Positions 36,321 to 46,210 of a DNA stretch of 64,000 nucleotides are shown here, one piece after another (positions within the stretch are counted from its first letter, which is position 1; every line of letters begins with the position of its first letter). The position numbers and the translations under genes were made by a program. Under the pieces are notes generated by a model. The model worked only from the letters and a program-made list of their open reading frames with translations, did not search any database and had not been told where the DNA came from. The DNA is taken from the NCBI GenBank assembly GCA_030576275.1, contig JALIBN010000032.1, forward strand, positions 1-64,000, in the 5' to 3' direction. Origin of the DNA: Pseudomonadota bacterium (GTDB lineage: Bacteria; Pseudomonadota; Gammaproteobacteria; Nitrosococcales; Methylophagaceae).

Positions 36321-37604
36321 TTAGACATTATTGGCAGACTTACGTCTAGGTGGATATGAGCCCTTGCTATTCCCACCTAGTTTCTTACGTGCTGGTGGCG
36401 CGGGTCTTTTTTCTGGCCTTTTTGCTGGATGAGGATGCTCCAATATTTCATCAGATGCCGTAGCAACAGGTAGTTTATGTTTAATGTATGCTTCTATATC
36501 AGGCAAAGAAAATGCATAATCTTCACACGCAAAGGTAATCGCAATACCACTGGCGCCTGCACGAGCAGTACGACCGATACGATGCACGTAGTCTTCTACA
36601 TCTTGGGGCAAATCATAGTTAAACACATGACTCACTTCAGGAATATGCAAACCACGAGCGGCAACATCTGTGGCCACTAAGAATGGAAATTCACCATCTT
36701 GAAAGTGCTTTAAAAGGCTTTCACGTTTTTTCTGTGGTACATCACCTGATAATAATGCCGCTTTATGGCCATTACCTTCTAAATATCCCCAGACTGTATC
36801 GGCTGCACGCTTGGTGTTTACGAATACAATGCCGCGTGGCGGCGCTAAGCGCTTAATAATCGCCAATAACAATGGAATCTTTTCTTGATTAGCCGGGTAA
36901 TACACCGTTTCTTCAATACGATTACTCGATACTCTCGCCGCTGTTATTTCAACCTTTTCAGGGTTATTCATATGTTCATACGCAAGCTCAGTCACTTTAT
37001 AACTCAAAGTGGCAGAGAACAACATACCTAAACGTTCTGAAGGTGCAGGTACTCTTCTTAAGAAATACCGTACGTCTTTGATAAAGCCTAAATCAAACAT
37101 GCGATCCGCTTCATCCATCACCACAGCTTGTACAGATTTCAAATTAAATACATGTTGTTTGTGATAATCCAGCAATCGACCCGGCGTGCCAATTAAAATA
37201 TCAACGCCATCGGTAATGGCTGTTTTTTGCTTTTCATAATCTTTGCCGCCATATGCAACAACAATGCGCAGATTGGCATCTTTGTTAAGTAATAACGCAT
37301 CTTTAGCAATTTGATTTGCAAGCTCTCGGGTAGGCGCTAAAATAAATGCGCGAGGTTGCTTGCCATCCCAGTTTTTGGGCGGATCTGTAGTCAATAATCG
37401 TTGAAAAGTCGCCAATAGAAAAGCGATAGTTTTGCCGGTTCCAGTTTGCGCCTGCCCAGCTACATCTTGTCCAGCCAACAGCAAAGGTAAAGATTGTGCT
37501 TGAATAGGTGTACAAAACTCAAATCCCGCGCTACGTAAGCCACCCTGAAGTGTTTCATGTAGAGGTAGGGTCGAAAAAGCCTGTTTTGTTAGATGTGCAC
37601 TCAT
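36321..37604 (-). CDS. rhlB: DEAD-box RNA helicase RhlB
   Basis: ATP-dependent RNA helicase (427 residues) of the degradosome. The Q motif 'FCTPIQAQSLPLLLAG', motif I 'AQTGTGKT', DEAD box 'VVMDEADRMFDLGF', SAT 'LFSATL' and motif VI 'HRIGRTARAG' are intact, with a basic Pro/Lys-rich tail. I start at the ATG at 37604 because 'MSAHLTKQAFSTLPLH' aligns with E. coli RhlB; the upstream ATG would add 14 non-family residues. It is divergent from trxA, as in E. coli. Confidence 0.92.
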   Translation of the reverse strand: MSAHLTKQAFSTLPLHETLQGGLRSAGFEFCTPIQAQSLPLLLAGQDVAGQAQTGTGKTIAFLLATFQRLLTTDPPKNWDGKQPRAFILAPTRELANQIAKDALLLNKDANLRIVVAYGGKDYEKQKTAITDGVDILIGTPGRLLDYHKQHVFNLKSVQAVVMDEADRMFDLGFIKDVRYFLRRVPAPSERLGMLFSATLSYKVTELAYEHMNNPEKVEITAARVSSNRIEETVYYPANQEKIPLLLAIIKRLAPPRGIVFVNTKRAADTVWGYLEGNGHKAALLSGDVPQKKRESLLKHFQDGEFPFLVATDVAARGLHIPEVSHVFNYDLPQDVEDYVHRIGRTARAGASGIAITFACEDYAFSLPDIEAYIKHKLPVATASDEILEHPHPAKRPEKRPAPPARKKLGGNSKGSYPPRRKSANNV

Positions 37605-37704
37605 AGAAATACTTGCATTACCTTTGATGATAGGAAAAAATGTCATTCAATATTGGAATGTGAGTATAGCCTTCCAATACTTTATATACCACTGGAGATA
37701 AAAC

Positions 37705-38031
37705 ATGAGCGAAAACGTCACCCAAGTGACTGATGGCGATTTTGAAAGCCAAGTACTGCAATCTGACTTACCTGTATTAGTCGATTACTGGGCTGAATGG
37801 TGCGGCCCATGCAAAATGATTGCCCCTATTTTGGAAGAAATTGCTGTTGAATACGCTGGTAAATTAAAAGTGTGCAAACTCAACATTGATGAAAATGCAG
37901 AAACGCCTCCTCGCTATGGCATCCGCGGTATCCCTACCCTTATGTTATTCAAAGGTGGTGAAGTTGAAGCGACTAAAGTCGGCGCATTAACTAAATCACA
38001 ACTTGCTGCATTTTTAGATAGTAATATCTAA
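37705..38031 (+). CDS. trxA: thioredoxin
   Basis: The 108-residue disulfide reductase carries the active site WCGPC in '[14 protein letters not shown]' and the cis-Pro '[12 protein letters not shown]'. GGAG lies 8 nt before the ATG. In E. coli rho follows trxA; here a terminator and uvrD follow instead. Confidence 0.97.
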   Translation: MSENVTQVTDGDFESQVLQSDLPVLVDYWAEWCGPCKMIAPILEEIAVEYAGKLKVCKLNIDENAETPPRYGIRGIPTLMLFKGGEVEATKVGALTKSQLAAFLDSNI

Positions 38032-38041
38032 ATATTAAGTG

Positions 38042-38126
38042 ATTCCTAGTATTACGTAGGAATGCTTAAGTCTAAAATACTAAATCATTAAAACACTGGT
38101 CATGGTAATCATGTCCGGTGTTTTTC
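38042..38126 (+). terminator. trxA terminator region
   Basis: Two hairpins follow trxA. The first has arms ATTCCTA and TAGGAAT (38042-38063). The second (38091-38125) pairs AAACAC...CATG with CATG...GTGTTT with small mismatches and is followed by a T-run, making it the likely intrinsic terminator. The remaining 130 bp up to uvrD hold no other feature I can name. Confidence 0.7.
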
Positions 38127-38256
38127 TGTTTTATACCTAACCTAAAACTCGCGACAAATAATTCTATTATCAAATTTTCCTTCTCGCAAAACAGACAGCA
38201 ATTAGGATAATTTAGTGACATTATTTACCCCGAGTCTAAAGTAGTAAAAAATCTGA

Positions 38257-40425
38257 ATGGATGTTTCTGAATTACTAGATGGCCTCAATAAACCTCAACG
38301 CGAAGCCGTAGCTGCGCCACTCGGCCATGCTCGAATTTTAGCCGGTGCGGGCAGTGGCAAAACCCGCGTATTAGTGCATCGCATAGCGTGGCTTATTCAA
38401 GCGGAAGGTTTATCGCCAGCCAATATTCTTGCAGTAACCTTCACCAATAAAGCCGCTAAAGAAATGCGCGGCAAGATTGAAGATAGTCTTGGTTATCCTA
38501 TCGGCGGTATGTGGGTTGGTACTTTTCACGGTTTAGCACACCGTTTATTGCGTGCTCACTGGCAAGAAGCAGACTTACCACAAAGTTTTCAAATTCTCGA
38601 CAGCGATGATCAACTTCGCATGTTGAAACGCATTATCCGCGCTATGGAGCTCGATGAGACATTATGGCCGCCTAAACAGGCACAATGGTTTATCAACGGT
38701 CAGAAAGATGAAGGCTTACGCTCACAGCACGTCCAAGTGGGTAATGACCCATACTCACAAAAAATGTCCGCAATTTATCAAGCTTATGAACAAGCCTGCC
38801 AACGTGCTGGAGTGGTTGATTTTGGTGAAATCTTACTACGGAGCCATGAATTATGGCTCAAACGTCCGGATATCCTTGCCAATTATCAACAACGCTTTCA
38901 ACAAATTCTAGTCGACGAGTTTCAAGATACCAACGCTATTCAATATGCATGGTTACGCTTACTTGCCGGAAATACAGGTAACTTATTTATTGTAGGTGAT
39001 GATGATCAATCCATCTATGGTTGGCGAGGTGCAAAAATTGAAAACATTCAAAAATTTCACAAAGATTATGCAGATGCCAGCTCGATTCGACTTGAACAAA
39101 ACTACCGCTCTTCTGGCAATATTCTAGCGGCAGCCAATGCCGTGATTGCTAATAATAGCGAACGTTTAGGTAAGGAACTGTGGACAGATGATCCTGATGG
39201 CGAGCTCATTCAACTTTACAATGCTTACAACGAACGTGATGAAGCTAGCTATTTAGTCCAACAAGTAAAAACATGGGTCGCTAAAGGCGGGAAGCGCGCT
39301 GATAATGCCGTCTTATATCGTTCTAATGCCCAATCACGCATTATTGAAGAAGCCTTAATGCAGGCTAATATGCCCTACCGTGTTTATGGCGGCTTACGTT
39401 TCTTTGATCGTGCCGAAATTAAAGATGTATTGTCTTATTTACGTTTGGTGGCAAATCGTAATGATGACGCTGCTTTTGAGCGTGTTGTCAATACACCAAC
39501 ACGTGGTATTGGGGCCGCAACACTGACTCAACTTCGCCAACATGCACGTGAGAACAATCAAACCATGTGGCAAGCTGCTGTCGATTTAATCAATGCTAAG
39601 TTTTTTACTGCCCGTGCTGGCAATGCCCTAGTTGGTTTTTTAACACTCATCGATTCATTGACACCTGAAGATCCCGACCTGCCACTGCATGAGCTTACTT
39701 CCTTAGTCATTGAGGAAGGCGGCTTACGATTGCATCATGAAAAAGATACTTCAGAAAAAGGTCAAGGTCGAATTGAAAACTTAGATGAACTGATCAATGC
39801 CACCCGTACATTTGAACGTCCAGATGAAGCTCAAGACTTGCCATTACTTGATGCCTTTTTATCTCATGCCGCACTGGAGGCGGGTGAAAATCAAGCTGAC
39901 CAATGGGAAGATTGTGTGCAACTAATGACCTTACATTCCGCTAAAGGTTTAGAATTTTCTGTGGTGTTTATGGTCGGCATGGAAGAGGGCTTATTCCCCG
40001 GTCAAAAAACCAGTGATGATCCAAGTCGACTCGCTGAAGAGCGACGACTTTGTTATGTAGGTATGACGCGAGCCAGAGAGAAGTTATATCTATTAAATAC
40101 TGAATCGCGCTTTCTGTATGGTCAGAGCATGATGCCCATGCCATCGCGGTTCTTAAAAGAAATCCCAGCAGATCGTATTGAAGAAGTGCGGGCACGCAAA
40201 GCAATAGTAAGTAGTGGCGACTCAATTTTTTCGGCACCTAAACATACCAAGAAGAGTAATGAAACGGGCTTTAACCCTGGTCAAGCAGTGCACCATCAAA
40301 AATTTGGTCCTGGCATAGTTATTGATACCGAAGGTTCCGGCAAAAGCGCTCGCATCCAAGTCAACTTTAAGCATGCTGGTAGCAAGTGGCTAGTACTCGC
40401 TTATGCTAATTTAGAAATCGTCTAA
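38257..40425 (+). CDS. uvrD: DNA helicase II (UvrD)
   Basis: The 722-residue SF1A helicase acts in nucleotide excision and mismatch repair. Motif I 'AGAGSGKT', motif II 'VDEFQDTNAIQY', motif III 'VGDDDQSIYGWRGA' and motif IV 'EQNYRSSGNIL' are intact. Length equals E. coli UvrD (720), and the C-terminal ~50 residues ('FNPGQAVHHQKFGPGIVID') form the Tudor-like domain that contacts RNA polymerase, which distinguishes it from Rep. A separate rep-like gene starts at 62818. Confidence 0.94.
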   Translation: MDVSELLDGLNKPQREAVAAPLGHARILAGAGSGKTRVLVHRIAWLIQAEGLSPANILAVTFTNKAAKEMRGKIEDSLGYPIGGMWVGTFHGLAHRLLRAHWQEADLPQSFQILDSDDQLRMLKRIIRAMELDETLWPPKQAQWFINGQKDEGLRSQHVQVGNDPYSQKMSAIYQAYEQACQRAGVVDFGEILLRSHELWLKRPDILANYQQRFQQILVDEFQDTNAIQYAWLRLLAGNTGNLFIVGDDDQSIYGWRGAKIENIQKFHKDYADASSIRLEQNYRSSGNILAAANAVIANNSERLGKELWTDDPDGELIQLYNAYNERDEASYLVQQVKTWVAKGGKRADNAVLYRSNAQSRIIEEALMQANMPYRVYGGLRFFDRAEIKDVLSYLRLVANRNDDAAFERVVNTPTRGIGAATLTQLRQHARENNQTMWQAAVDLINAKFFTARAGNALVGFLTLIDSLTPEDPDLPLHELTSLVIEEGGLRLHHEKDTSEKGQGRIENLDELINATRTFERPDEAQDLPLLDAFLSHAALEAGENQADQWEDCVQLMTLHSAKGLEFSVVFMVGMEEGLFPGQKTSDDPSRLAEERRLCYVGMTRAREKLYLLNTESRFLYGQSMMPMPSRFLKEIPADRIEEVRARKAIVSSGDSIFSAPKHTKKSNETGFNPGQAVHHQKFGPGIVIDTEGSGKSARIQVNFKHAGSKWLVLAYANLEIV

Positions 40426-40439
40426 TTCAAGGTGCCATC

Positions 40440-41549
40440 ATGATTCATCATTCATTCGTTCGTGCTTTATTCATCAGCAGTCTGTTCATTGTACTGACAG
40501 CTTGTAGTTCAGAAGACTCCGCTAATGCTAATGCTGATGCTACAACTATTGATAAGAACAAAACTTATAATTGGAAAATGGTCACCGCATGGCCTCCAGG
40601 CTTTCCGGTTTTACAAGAAGGCGCTGAGCGTTTTGCAAAAAACATCCAAGCGATGTCCAATAGTCGTCTGAATATTAAAGTCTACGCTGGTGGCGAACTC
40701 ATTCCTGCATTACAAACCTTCGATGCCGTTTCACAAGGTACGGTTGAAATGGGTCACGGCAGTGCATATTACTGGGCAGGCAAAGTACCTGAAGCACAAT
40801 TCTTCTCGACCGTACCTTTTGGTATGACTGCTCGCGGCATGAATGCTTGGCTCTATAGTGGCGGTGGTTTGGAATTATGGCGCGAAGTGTACAAACCATT
40901 TCATGTCATCCCCTTCCCTCTCGGCAATACCGGTGTGCAAATGGGCGGTTGGTTTAATAAAGAAATTAACTCATTGGCAGATATCAAGGGTCTAAAGATG
41001 CGAATTCCAGGCCTAGGCGGTAAAGTTTTCGCCAAAGCAGGGGGTAATCCTGTGTTGTTGGCTGGAAGTGAAGTCTATACAGCATTAGAACGTAATACGA
41101 TTGATGCCACTGAGTGGATTGGTCCATTTCATGATCAACGTTTAGGTTTATATCGTGCCGCCCAACATTACTACTATCCTGGCTGGCATGAGCCTGGTTC
41201 AGTACTAGAGCTAACGATTAATGAGAAAGCGTGGGATTCATTACCCGCTGATTTACAAGCTATTATCAGCAATGCTGCAATGGCTGAGAATTTACAGCTG
41301 TTTTCTGAGATGGAAGAAAAAAATCTTTCTGCATTGGAAGAATTAAAGGGCCGGCCAGGGGTTCAACTTCATCACTTCCCTGATGATGTACTAGCAACGC
41401 TGAAAACACTGACTGATGAAACACTCGCAGAAGAAGCCGCTAATGATCCAGAGTTCAAACGCGTATATGATGCCTATGAAGCATTTCGAAAAAAAGATGA
41501 TGCTTGGTCTGATATCTCTGAAAAAGCCTATTTAGCTATGGAAAAATAA
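40440..41549 (+). CDS. TRAP transporter solute-binding protein (DctP type), lipid-anchored
   Basis: The 369-residue binding protein starts with a lipoprotein signal, lipobox 'LTAC' with Cys at 22. The mature part shows DctP features: 'WKMVTAWPPGFPVLQEGAE', 'DIKGLKMRIPGLGGKVF' containing the substrate-binding Arg, and 'ALERNTIDATEWIGP'. The last motif resembles TakP-like proteins for 2-oxoacids such as pyruvate. The membrane subunits DctQ and DctM are not in the window, so it is an orphan here. AAGG lies 8 nt before the ATG. It is followed by an 83-residue gene after 2 bp. Confidence 0.9.
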   Translation: MIHHSFVRALFISSLFIVLTACSSEDSANANADATTIDKNKTYNWKMVTAWPPGFPVLQEGAERFAKNIQAMSNSRLNIKVYAGGELIPALQTFDAVSQGTVEMGHGSAYYWAGKVPEAQFFSTVPFGMTARGMNAWLYSGGGLELWREVYKPFHVIPFPLGNTGVQMGGWFNKEINSLADIKGLKMRIPGLGGKVFAKAGGNPVLLAGSEVYTALERNTIDATEWIGPFHDQRLGLYRAAQHYYYPGWHEPGSVLELTINEKAWDSLPADLQAIISNAAMAENLQLFSEMEEKNLSALEELKGRPGVQLHHFPDDVLATLKTLTDETLAEEAANDPEFKRVYDAYEAFRKKDDAWSDISEKAYLAMEK

Positions 41550-41551
41550 TT

Positions 41552-41803
41552 ATGATCTATCTTATATTTACTCAAGAAGGTTTTGCCGAAGCAAAAAGTG
41601 ATATTTTACAAGACAAGGCAGACTTATGGATAAATGTTGATTTGCTATCTCCGGAACAATTAGCAGAGTTAAGCGCTCACGGCATCAGTATTTATTTCTT
41701 ACCTGACCACATTAATCCTCATAATGAAAAAGCTATTCTTGCAGCACTTGATTATGTTGAACAACAGTCACCCAAAAAAGAAATTCTTGTTGAATATCCA
41801 TAG
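41552..41803 (+). CDS. 83-residue protein linked to the TRAP binding protein
   Basis: A small soluble protein without signal peptide or membrane segment; 'MIYLIFTQEGFAEAKSDI' starts a Rossmann-like beta-alpha pattern and 'LLSPEQLAELSAHGISIYFL' continues it. I recognise no family. It begins 2 bp after dctP, so it is translated from the same message. Being cytosolic, it cannot contact the exported binding protein directly. Confidence 0.6.
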   Translation: MIYLIFTQEGFAEAKSDILQDKADLWINVDLLSPEQLAELSAHGISIYFLPDHINPHNEKAILAALDYVEQQSPKKEILVEYP

Positions 41804-41830
41804 ATACATCTAACGTGAGCTTTATTCATA

Positions 41831-41886
41831 AACACCGTCTTTTCATTCTCCTAAGTCTCATACTGATAAAGATTGATGGTGTTTTT
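41831..41886 (+). terminator. possible terminator after the TRAP gene pair
   Basis: AACACCGTC (41831-41839) can pair with GATGGTGTT (41875-41883) across a long loop, and a T-run follows. The long loop makes this only a moderate candidate. Confidence 0.35.
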
Positions 41887-41889
41887 GTT

Positions 41890-43046
41890 ATGCTTAGTCA
41901 TACGCAAGAAAAACATAATTTACATCAAGAAGAATATAAACTTGCATTAGCAAATAACGGGGTTTGCCTATATTAAGCTTTAATACGTTGGATTAACTCT
42001 GAAAAATGGATAATTCCGACCTTATAATTTTTCCCCATTATTGATAACACTCCTCTTGAAATAGAGGTCGGCGATTGGGTTATTAATACAGCTATCAAAC
42101 AAGCTGAGTTATCGAAAGTCAAGGTGTCGAGCTTGAGTTTAGTGTCAATACTTCATCAGCGCTTCTGCAATCGCCATATTTTATTAACGCAATTAATAAA
42201 GCCCTAGAGGGTCATCCCACTAGGGCGCCGAGTCATTTTCAATTGGAAATACTTGAAAATAGTGCTTTGGCCGATCTTGAAACTATCCGTAGTATTCTCC
42301 AAACCTGTCGAGAACTGCTCAGAGTGAATATTGCGCTTGATGACTTTGGCACTGGATATTCATCACTCAATCATTTACGAATTTTGCATACTAATACCAT
42401 TAAAATGGATCAAAGCTTTATACGTGATATGTTAGATTACCCGAATGATTATGCCATTATTGAAGGTATTATTAGGATTAGCTGACTCTTTTGGTCGCAG
42501 GGTTATTACTGAAGGTATAGAAACAGCTGAAGATGGCATCACCTTGTTGCTTATGGACTGTAATTCGGATCCAGACTTCGAAATGTCTCGTCCACTGCCA
42601 GCCGAAGAGTTTCCAACTTGGTTAAAAACTATCTACCCAATCCAAAATGGATTAGATACGGCTCTTTAAAAACCACACCTAAAGAGACTAAAATAGAACT
42701 ATTACTTTTCGCCGCGCATCATTACTATGAAACCTTTAAAAACAAACAAAGCTTGTCATCTATTAATACTAGAAAATGGCCCTTAATGAATCCCAAACAA
42801 TGGTCACATAGCGCATGGCTCAAAAGAGCTCATAATGAACAACTGTTTGATGTCGATTGGCTATATGAATTAGAACACGCACATGAGAATATGCATATGA
42901 TTGCCAGAGACATCATGATAAAACATCAAAATAAAAATGCACATGTTACGACGGAGGATCATAATAAATTGCAACAAGCCTTCGAGGTCATGATGTCCAT
43001 TTTAAAGCCAGAAACCATTTTTACTTCACCATTAGAGTCCGTATGA
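41890..43046 (+). pseudogene. decayed EAL-domain phosphodiesterase with C-terminal CZB-like domain
   Basis: Conceptual translation in shifting frames recovers an EAL-type c-di-GMP phosphodiesterase. Segments seen in order are 'EEYKLALANNGVCLY', 'EALIRW', 'FFPIIDNTPLEIEVGDWVIN', 'ESQGVELEFSVNTSSALLQS', 'ALDDFGTGYSSLNHL', 'MDQSFIRDML', 'LADSFGRRVITEGIETAEDG', and a C-terminal helical region containing 'LEHAHENMHMIARDI', like chemoreceptor zinc-binding (CZB) domains. Lesions include an internal deletion and frame change near 41974, a TAA near 42029, and frameshifts near 42112, 42475 and 42640. The remnant's stop overlaps the next ATG by 4 bp, so it was once coupled to the DUF411 gene. An intact diguanylate cyclase lies at 34.1-35.2 kb. 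Confidence 0.85.
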
Positions 43047-43537
43047 AAATTTATTTATTTTTACTAATACAATTATTCTCAGTGAGTAGCTTTGCCGCTG
43101 AAACAAGCAATATGGATATTAAGGTATATCGTGATCCTAACTGCCAATGTTGCCATAAGTGGATAAGCCATTTGGAAGAAAATAAATTCAATGTTCTGGA
43201 TATACTCACCCCTGATATGGCCAGTGTTAAAGAGACCGTGCAATTACCTAAGCAGATGGCATCTTGCCATACCGCTATTATTGACGGTTATGTTATCGAA
43301 GGGCATGTACCTGCTGCTGATATTCGCCGCCTACTTGCCGAAAGACCTGATATCGCAGGTTTGTCTGTGCCACAAATGCCTGCCGGTACACCGGGCATGG
43401 AAATGGGCGAACGAAAAGATAATTTTATGGTATTTCAATTTAACAAAGATGGTAAATACAGCATTTTTAATCGTTACCAGCTTGATGAAAATAATGACTA
43501 TCAAACACATCAGCACACGCCAGCAGAAAACCAATAA
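43043..43537 (+). CDS. DUF411 family putative copper/metal-binding periplasmic protein
   Basis: The 164-residue protein has a signal peptide ('LFSVSSFA-AE') and the DUF411 core. The core carries the cysteine motif CQCC (in 'DPNCQCCHKWISHLEE'), then 'MASCHTAIIDGYVIEGHVPA' with a further Cys/His pair, and a Met/Pro-rich 'PQMPAGTPGMEMGERKDN'. DUF411 proteins are often encoded with copper-resistance genes and are thought to bind metal. The ATG overlaps the stop of the dead EAL gene. Confidence 0.88.
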   Translation: MKIYLFLLIQLFSVSSFAAETSNMDIKVYRDPNCQCCHKWISHLEENKFNVLDILTPDMASVKETVQLPKQMASCHTAIIDGYVIEGHVPAADIRRLLAERPDIAGLSVPQMPAGTPGMEMGERKDNFMVFQFNKDGKYSIFNRYQLDENNDYQTHQHTPAENQ

Positions 43538-44410
43538 GTGGAATTACTGGTAGTTTTGGGTCGATTAGTCTTTTCGTCATTTGCCAATGTCTTTCAGAAA
43601 AAATTAGCTCATCAAGGACTACACCCCTTCTATATTGTAATGGCATCTTATCTGGTGCTGAGTATCATCTGTTTACCGCTATTGTTGGTATTAAGCCCTA
43701 CGGAACTGAGCCCTAGCTTCTGGACTAATATTTTCTTTGCTGCATTGCTTGATATGGCTGGCACCTTATTTTTGGTGATGTCGCTATCAAAAACAGACTT
43801 ATCCGTATTTGGGCCGCTCAACGCCTATAAAGTCGTCATTTCTATGTTTTTAGCGATGATCTTCATTGGTGAGATACCCAACCTTCAAGGTTTTATCGGC
43901 GTCGGCGTTATTGTATTGGGCAGTTATTTTCTATTTCCACCCAGTGGCAGTATCAACAAAAGTCGATTATTACATCTAGTATTAGAGAAGGGCGTTCAAT
44001 ATCGCTTTCTATCCATCCTGTTATTTTCCATTGGAACCTTACCGCTCAAACAAGCCGTTGTTATAGGTGACGCCTTAGCGACCACCGTATTTTGGTGTTT
44101 AATTGGCTTTCCTCTGGCGATCATCGCCCATAGCGTCTTTTTGAAAGATAACTTTAAGAGTGACTTTGCACAATCTAAAAATAATCTTCCTGATTTTATC
44201 TACCTTGGTAGCCTGATTTTTTTAATGCAATACATGACCATGGTTGTATTCTCACAGCTGTTAATCGCTTATTCCTTAGCACTTTTTCAGCTTGCCATGG
44301 TGTTACAAGTATTTCTCGGTTATCGTATTTTCAATGAAAAACATATTATGCGTCGGCTTGCCGCCAGCATGGTAATGATTGTAGGTAGTTTGTTAGTACT
44401 TAAAGCCTAA
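43538..44410 (+). CDS. EamA/DMT-type membrane transporter
   Basis: A 290-residue, very hydrophobic protein with about ten helices in two halves, typical of EamA (drug/metabolite transporter) proteins; 'FGPLNAYKVVISMFLAMIF' is the recognisable end of the first EamA repeat. The start is a GTG directly following the DUF411 stop (TAA-GTG), without a good ribosome-binding site, so translational coupling is likely. Substrate is unknown. Confidence 0.8.
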   Translation: MELLVVLGRLVFSSFANVFQKKLAHQGLHPFYIVMASYLVLSIICLPLLLVLSPTELSPSFWTNIFFAALLDMAGTLFLVMSLSKTDLSVFGPLNAYKVVISMFLAMIFIGEIPNLQGFIGVGVIVLGSYFLFPPSGSINKSRLLHLVLEKGVQYRFLSILLFSIGTLPLKQAVVIGDALATTVFWCLIGFPLAIIAHSVFLKDNFKSDFAQSKNNLPDFIYLGSLIFLMQYMTMVVFSQLLIAYSLALFQLAMVLQVFLGYRIFNEKHIMRRLAASMVMIVGSLLVLKA

Positions 44411-44452
44411 CAATTATGTATGTTCCGATACTATAGTTCATCATCCAATCAA

Positions 44453-44487
44453 TACACTCTGACCCAAAACTATTGGAGCAGAGTGTA
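44453..44487. terminator. hairpin between convergent genes
   Basis: TACACTCTG (44453-44461) and CAGAGTGTA (44479-44487) form a 9-bp stem with a 17-nt loop between the EamA gene and the convergent ahpF. No strong T-run is present, so its role as terminator is uncertain. Confidence 0.4.
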
Positions 44488-44642
44488 AAGAATTGAGTTT
44501 AATTAACTAACATCACCTAATGATGATACCTAAACGTCCACACCCATCATGGTGATAACTGTAATTTTGGCTTATCACTGATACTGAACTCTTTGATTAA
44601 CTAGTCCATTATGACCAACAGAGATGTATACAATATTAGTGT

Positions 44643-46187
44643 TTAATTACGAATTAGATAATCAAAACTACCTAACGTCGCTTTAACGCCATCCCCCATT
44701 GCCATAATAATTTGCTTATATGGAATAGTGGTTACATCACCTGCAGCAAACACGCCCGGCATAGATGTCATACCATGAGAATCAACTTCAATTTCACCAT
44801 ATTGGCTCAATTCAATCGTGTCTTTTAACCAGTCGGTATTTGGCAATAAACCTATCTGAACAAAAATGCCGGCTAGTTCAACATGATGCATTTCATCATT
44901 TGCACGGTTTTTATATTCCAGACCTGTTACTTTTTTGCCATCGCCAACCACCTCTGTCGTTTGAGCGTTAGTTATTACTGTCACATTATTTAAACTAAAT
45001 AATTTTTTCTGCAAAATTGCATCAGCACGAAGCTCATTTGCATACTCAAGCAAAGTAACGTGGGCAACAATTCCCGCTAAATCAATCGCCGCTTCGACAC
45101 CAGAATTACCACCACCAATAACAGCAACATGTTTACCTTTAAATAATGGGCCATCACAATGAGGACAATAAGCAACACCATGATTACGATATTTATTTTC
45201 ACCAGGTACATTGATTTCACGCCAGCGTGCTCCGGTTGCTAAGATCACCGTTTTGCTACGTAAGGTGGCACCACTTTCAAGATGGATCTCAAGTAGATTT
45301 CCATTGACTGTTAACTTATTGGCACGCTGCAAGTTCATCACATCTACATCGTATTCCTTAACGTGCTCTTCCAAAGCAGCAACCAATTTAGGGCCTTCTG
45401 TTTCTTTAACAGATATAAAGTTTTCAATCGCCATAGTATCCATGACTTGTCCACCAAAACGCTCTGCGACAATCCCTGTTCGAATACCTTTACGAGCAGC
45501 ATAAATGGATGCCGCAGCACCCGCAGGTCCACCACCGATGATTAAGACATCAAATGCTTCTTTCTTATCAAGCTTGTCCGCTTCACGTTTTACTGCACCC
45601 GTATCTAATTTGGCAATTATTTCAGGTAATGTCATTCGACCTTGGCCGAATACCTCGCCATTTAAATATACGGTCGGCACAGCCATAATCTGCCGTTTAT
45701 CAATTTCATCTTGATACAAGGCACCATCAATCATGATGTGGCTAATATTTGGGTTGAATACCGATAAAACATTCAACGCCTGCACTACCTCAGGGCAGTT
45801 TTGGCATGATAATGAAATGTAGGTTTCAAATTCAAATGACCCTTGCAGAGCTTTAATCTGATCGATCACTTCTGCTTCAATTTTCGCTGGGTGGCCACCT
45901 GTATGTAACATTGCGAGCACCAATGAAGTAAATTCATGGCCCATTGGAATACCAGCAAAACGAATGTTTTCAGTACCTTCTGGTTGTGTAACCAAAAAAG
46001 AAGGCTTACGATCATTATCGTTTTTTTCAATAAAAGTAACTAAATCTGACATCGTAGCGATTTCTTGGAGTAACTCACGTACTTCACGTGATTTAGCACC
46101 TTCATCTAAAGAAGCAATTAATTCAATTGGTCTCTTTAAGTTGCCAAGATAGCTTTTTAATTGTGCTGCTATTGCTGCATCCAACAT
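44643..46187 (-). CDS. ahpF: alkyl hydroperoxide reductase subunit F
   Basis: FAD disulfide oxidoreductase (514 residues) that passes electrons from NAD(P)H to AhpC. The N-terminal double thioredoxin fold carries the redox pair C128/C131 in 'SCQNCPEV'; the thioredoxin-reductase-like part has 'GGGPAG' (218-223), the active pair C341/C344 in '[10 protein letters not shown]' and a second Rossmann motif. It lies downstream of ahpC, separated by a hairpin. Confidence 0.95.
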   Translation of the reverse strand: MLDAAIAAQLKSYLGNLKRPIELIASLDEGAKSREVRELLQEIATMSDLVTFIEKNDNDRKPSFLVTQPEGTENIRFAGIPMGHEFTSLVLAMLHTGGHPAKIEAEVIDQIKALQGSFEFETYISLSCQNCPEVVQALNVLSVFNPNISHIMIDGALYQDEIDKRQIMAVPTVYLNGEVFGQGRMTLPEIIAKLDTGAVKREADKLDKKEAFDVLIIGGGPAGAAASIYAARKGIRTGIVAERFGGQVMDTMAIENFISVKETEGPKLVAALEEHVKEYDVDVMNLQRANKLTVNGNLLEIHLESGATLRSKTVILATGARWREINVPGENKYRNHGVAYCPHCDGPLFKGKHVAVIGGGNSGVEAAIDLAGIVAHVTLLEYANELRADAILQKKLFSLNNVTVITNAQTTEVVGDGKKVTGLEYKNRANDEMHHVELAGIFVQIGLLPNTDWLKDTIELSQYGEIEVDSHGMTSMPGVFAAGDVTTIPYKQIIMAMGDGVKATLGSFDYLIRN

Positions 46188-46210
46188 AAAATCCTGTCCT
46201 TTGTAAGTAT

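Noticed and set aside
41890-43046. The EAL fragments as several small real genes
   Set aside because: Consecutive fragments in different frames together rebuild one known domain order, so they are pieces of one broken gene.
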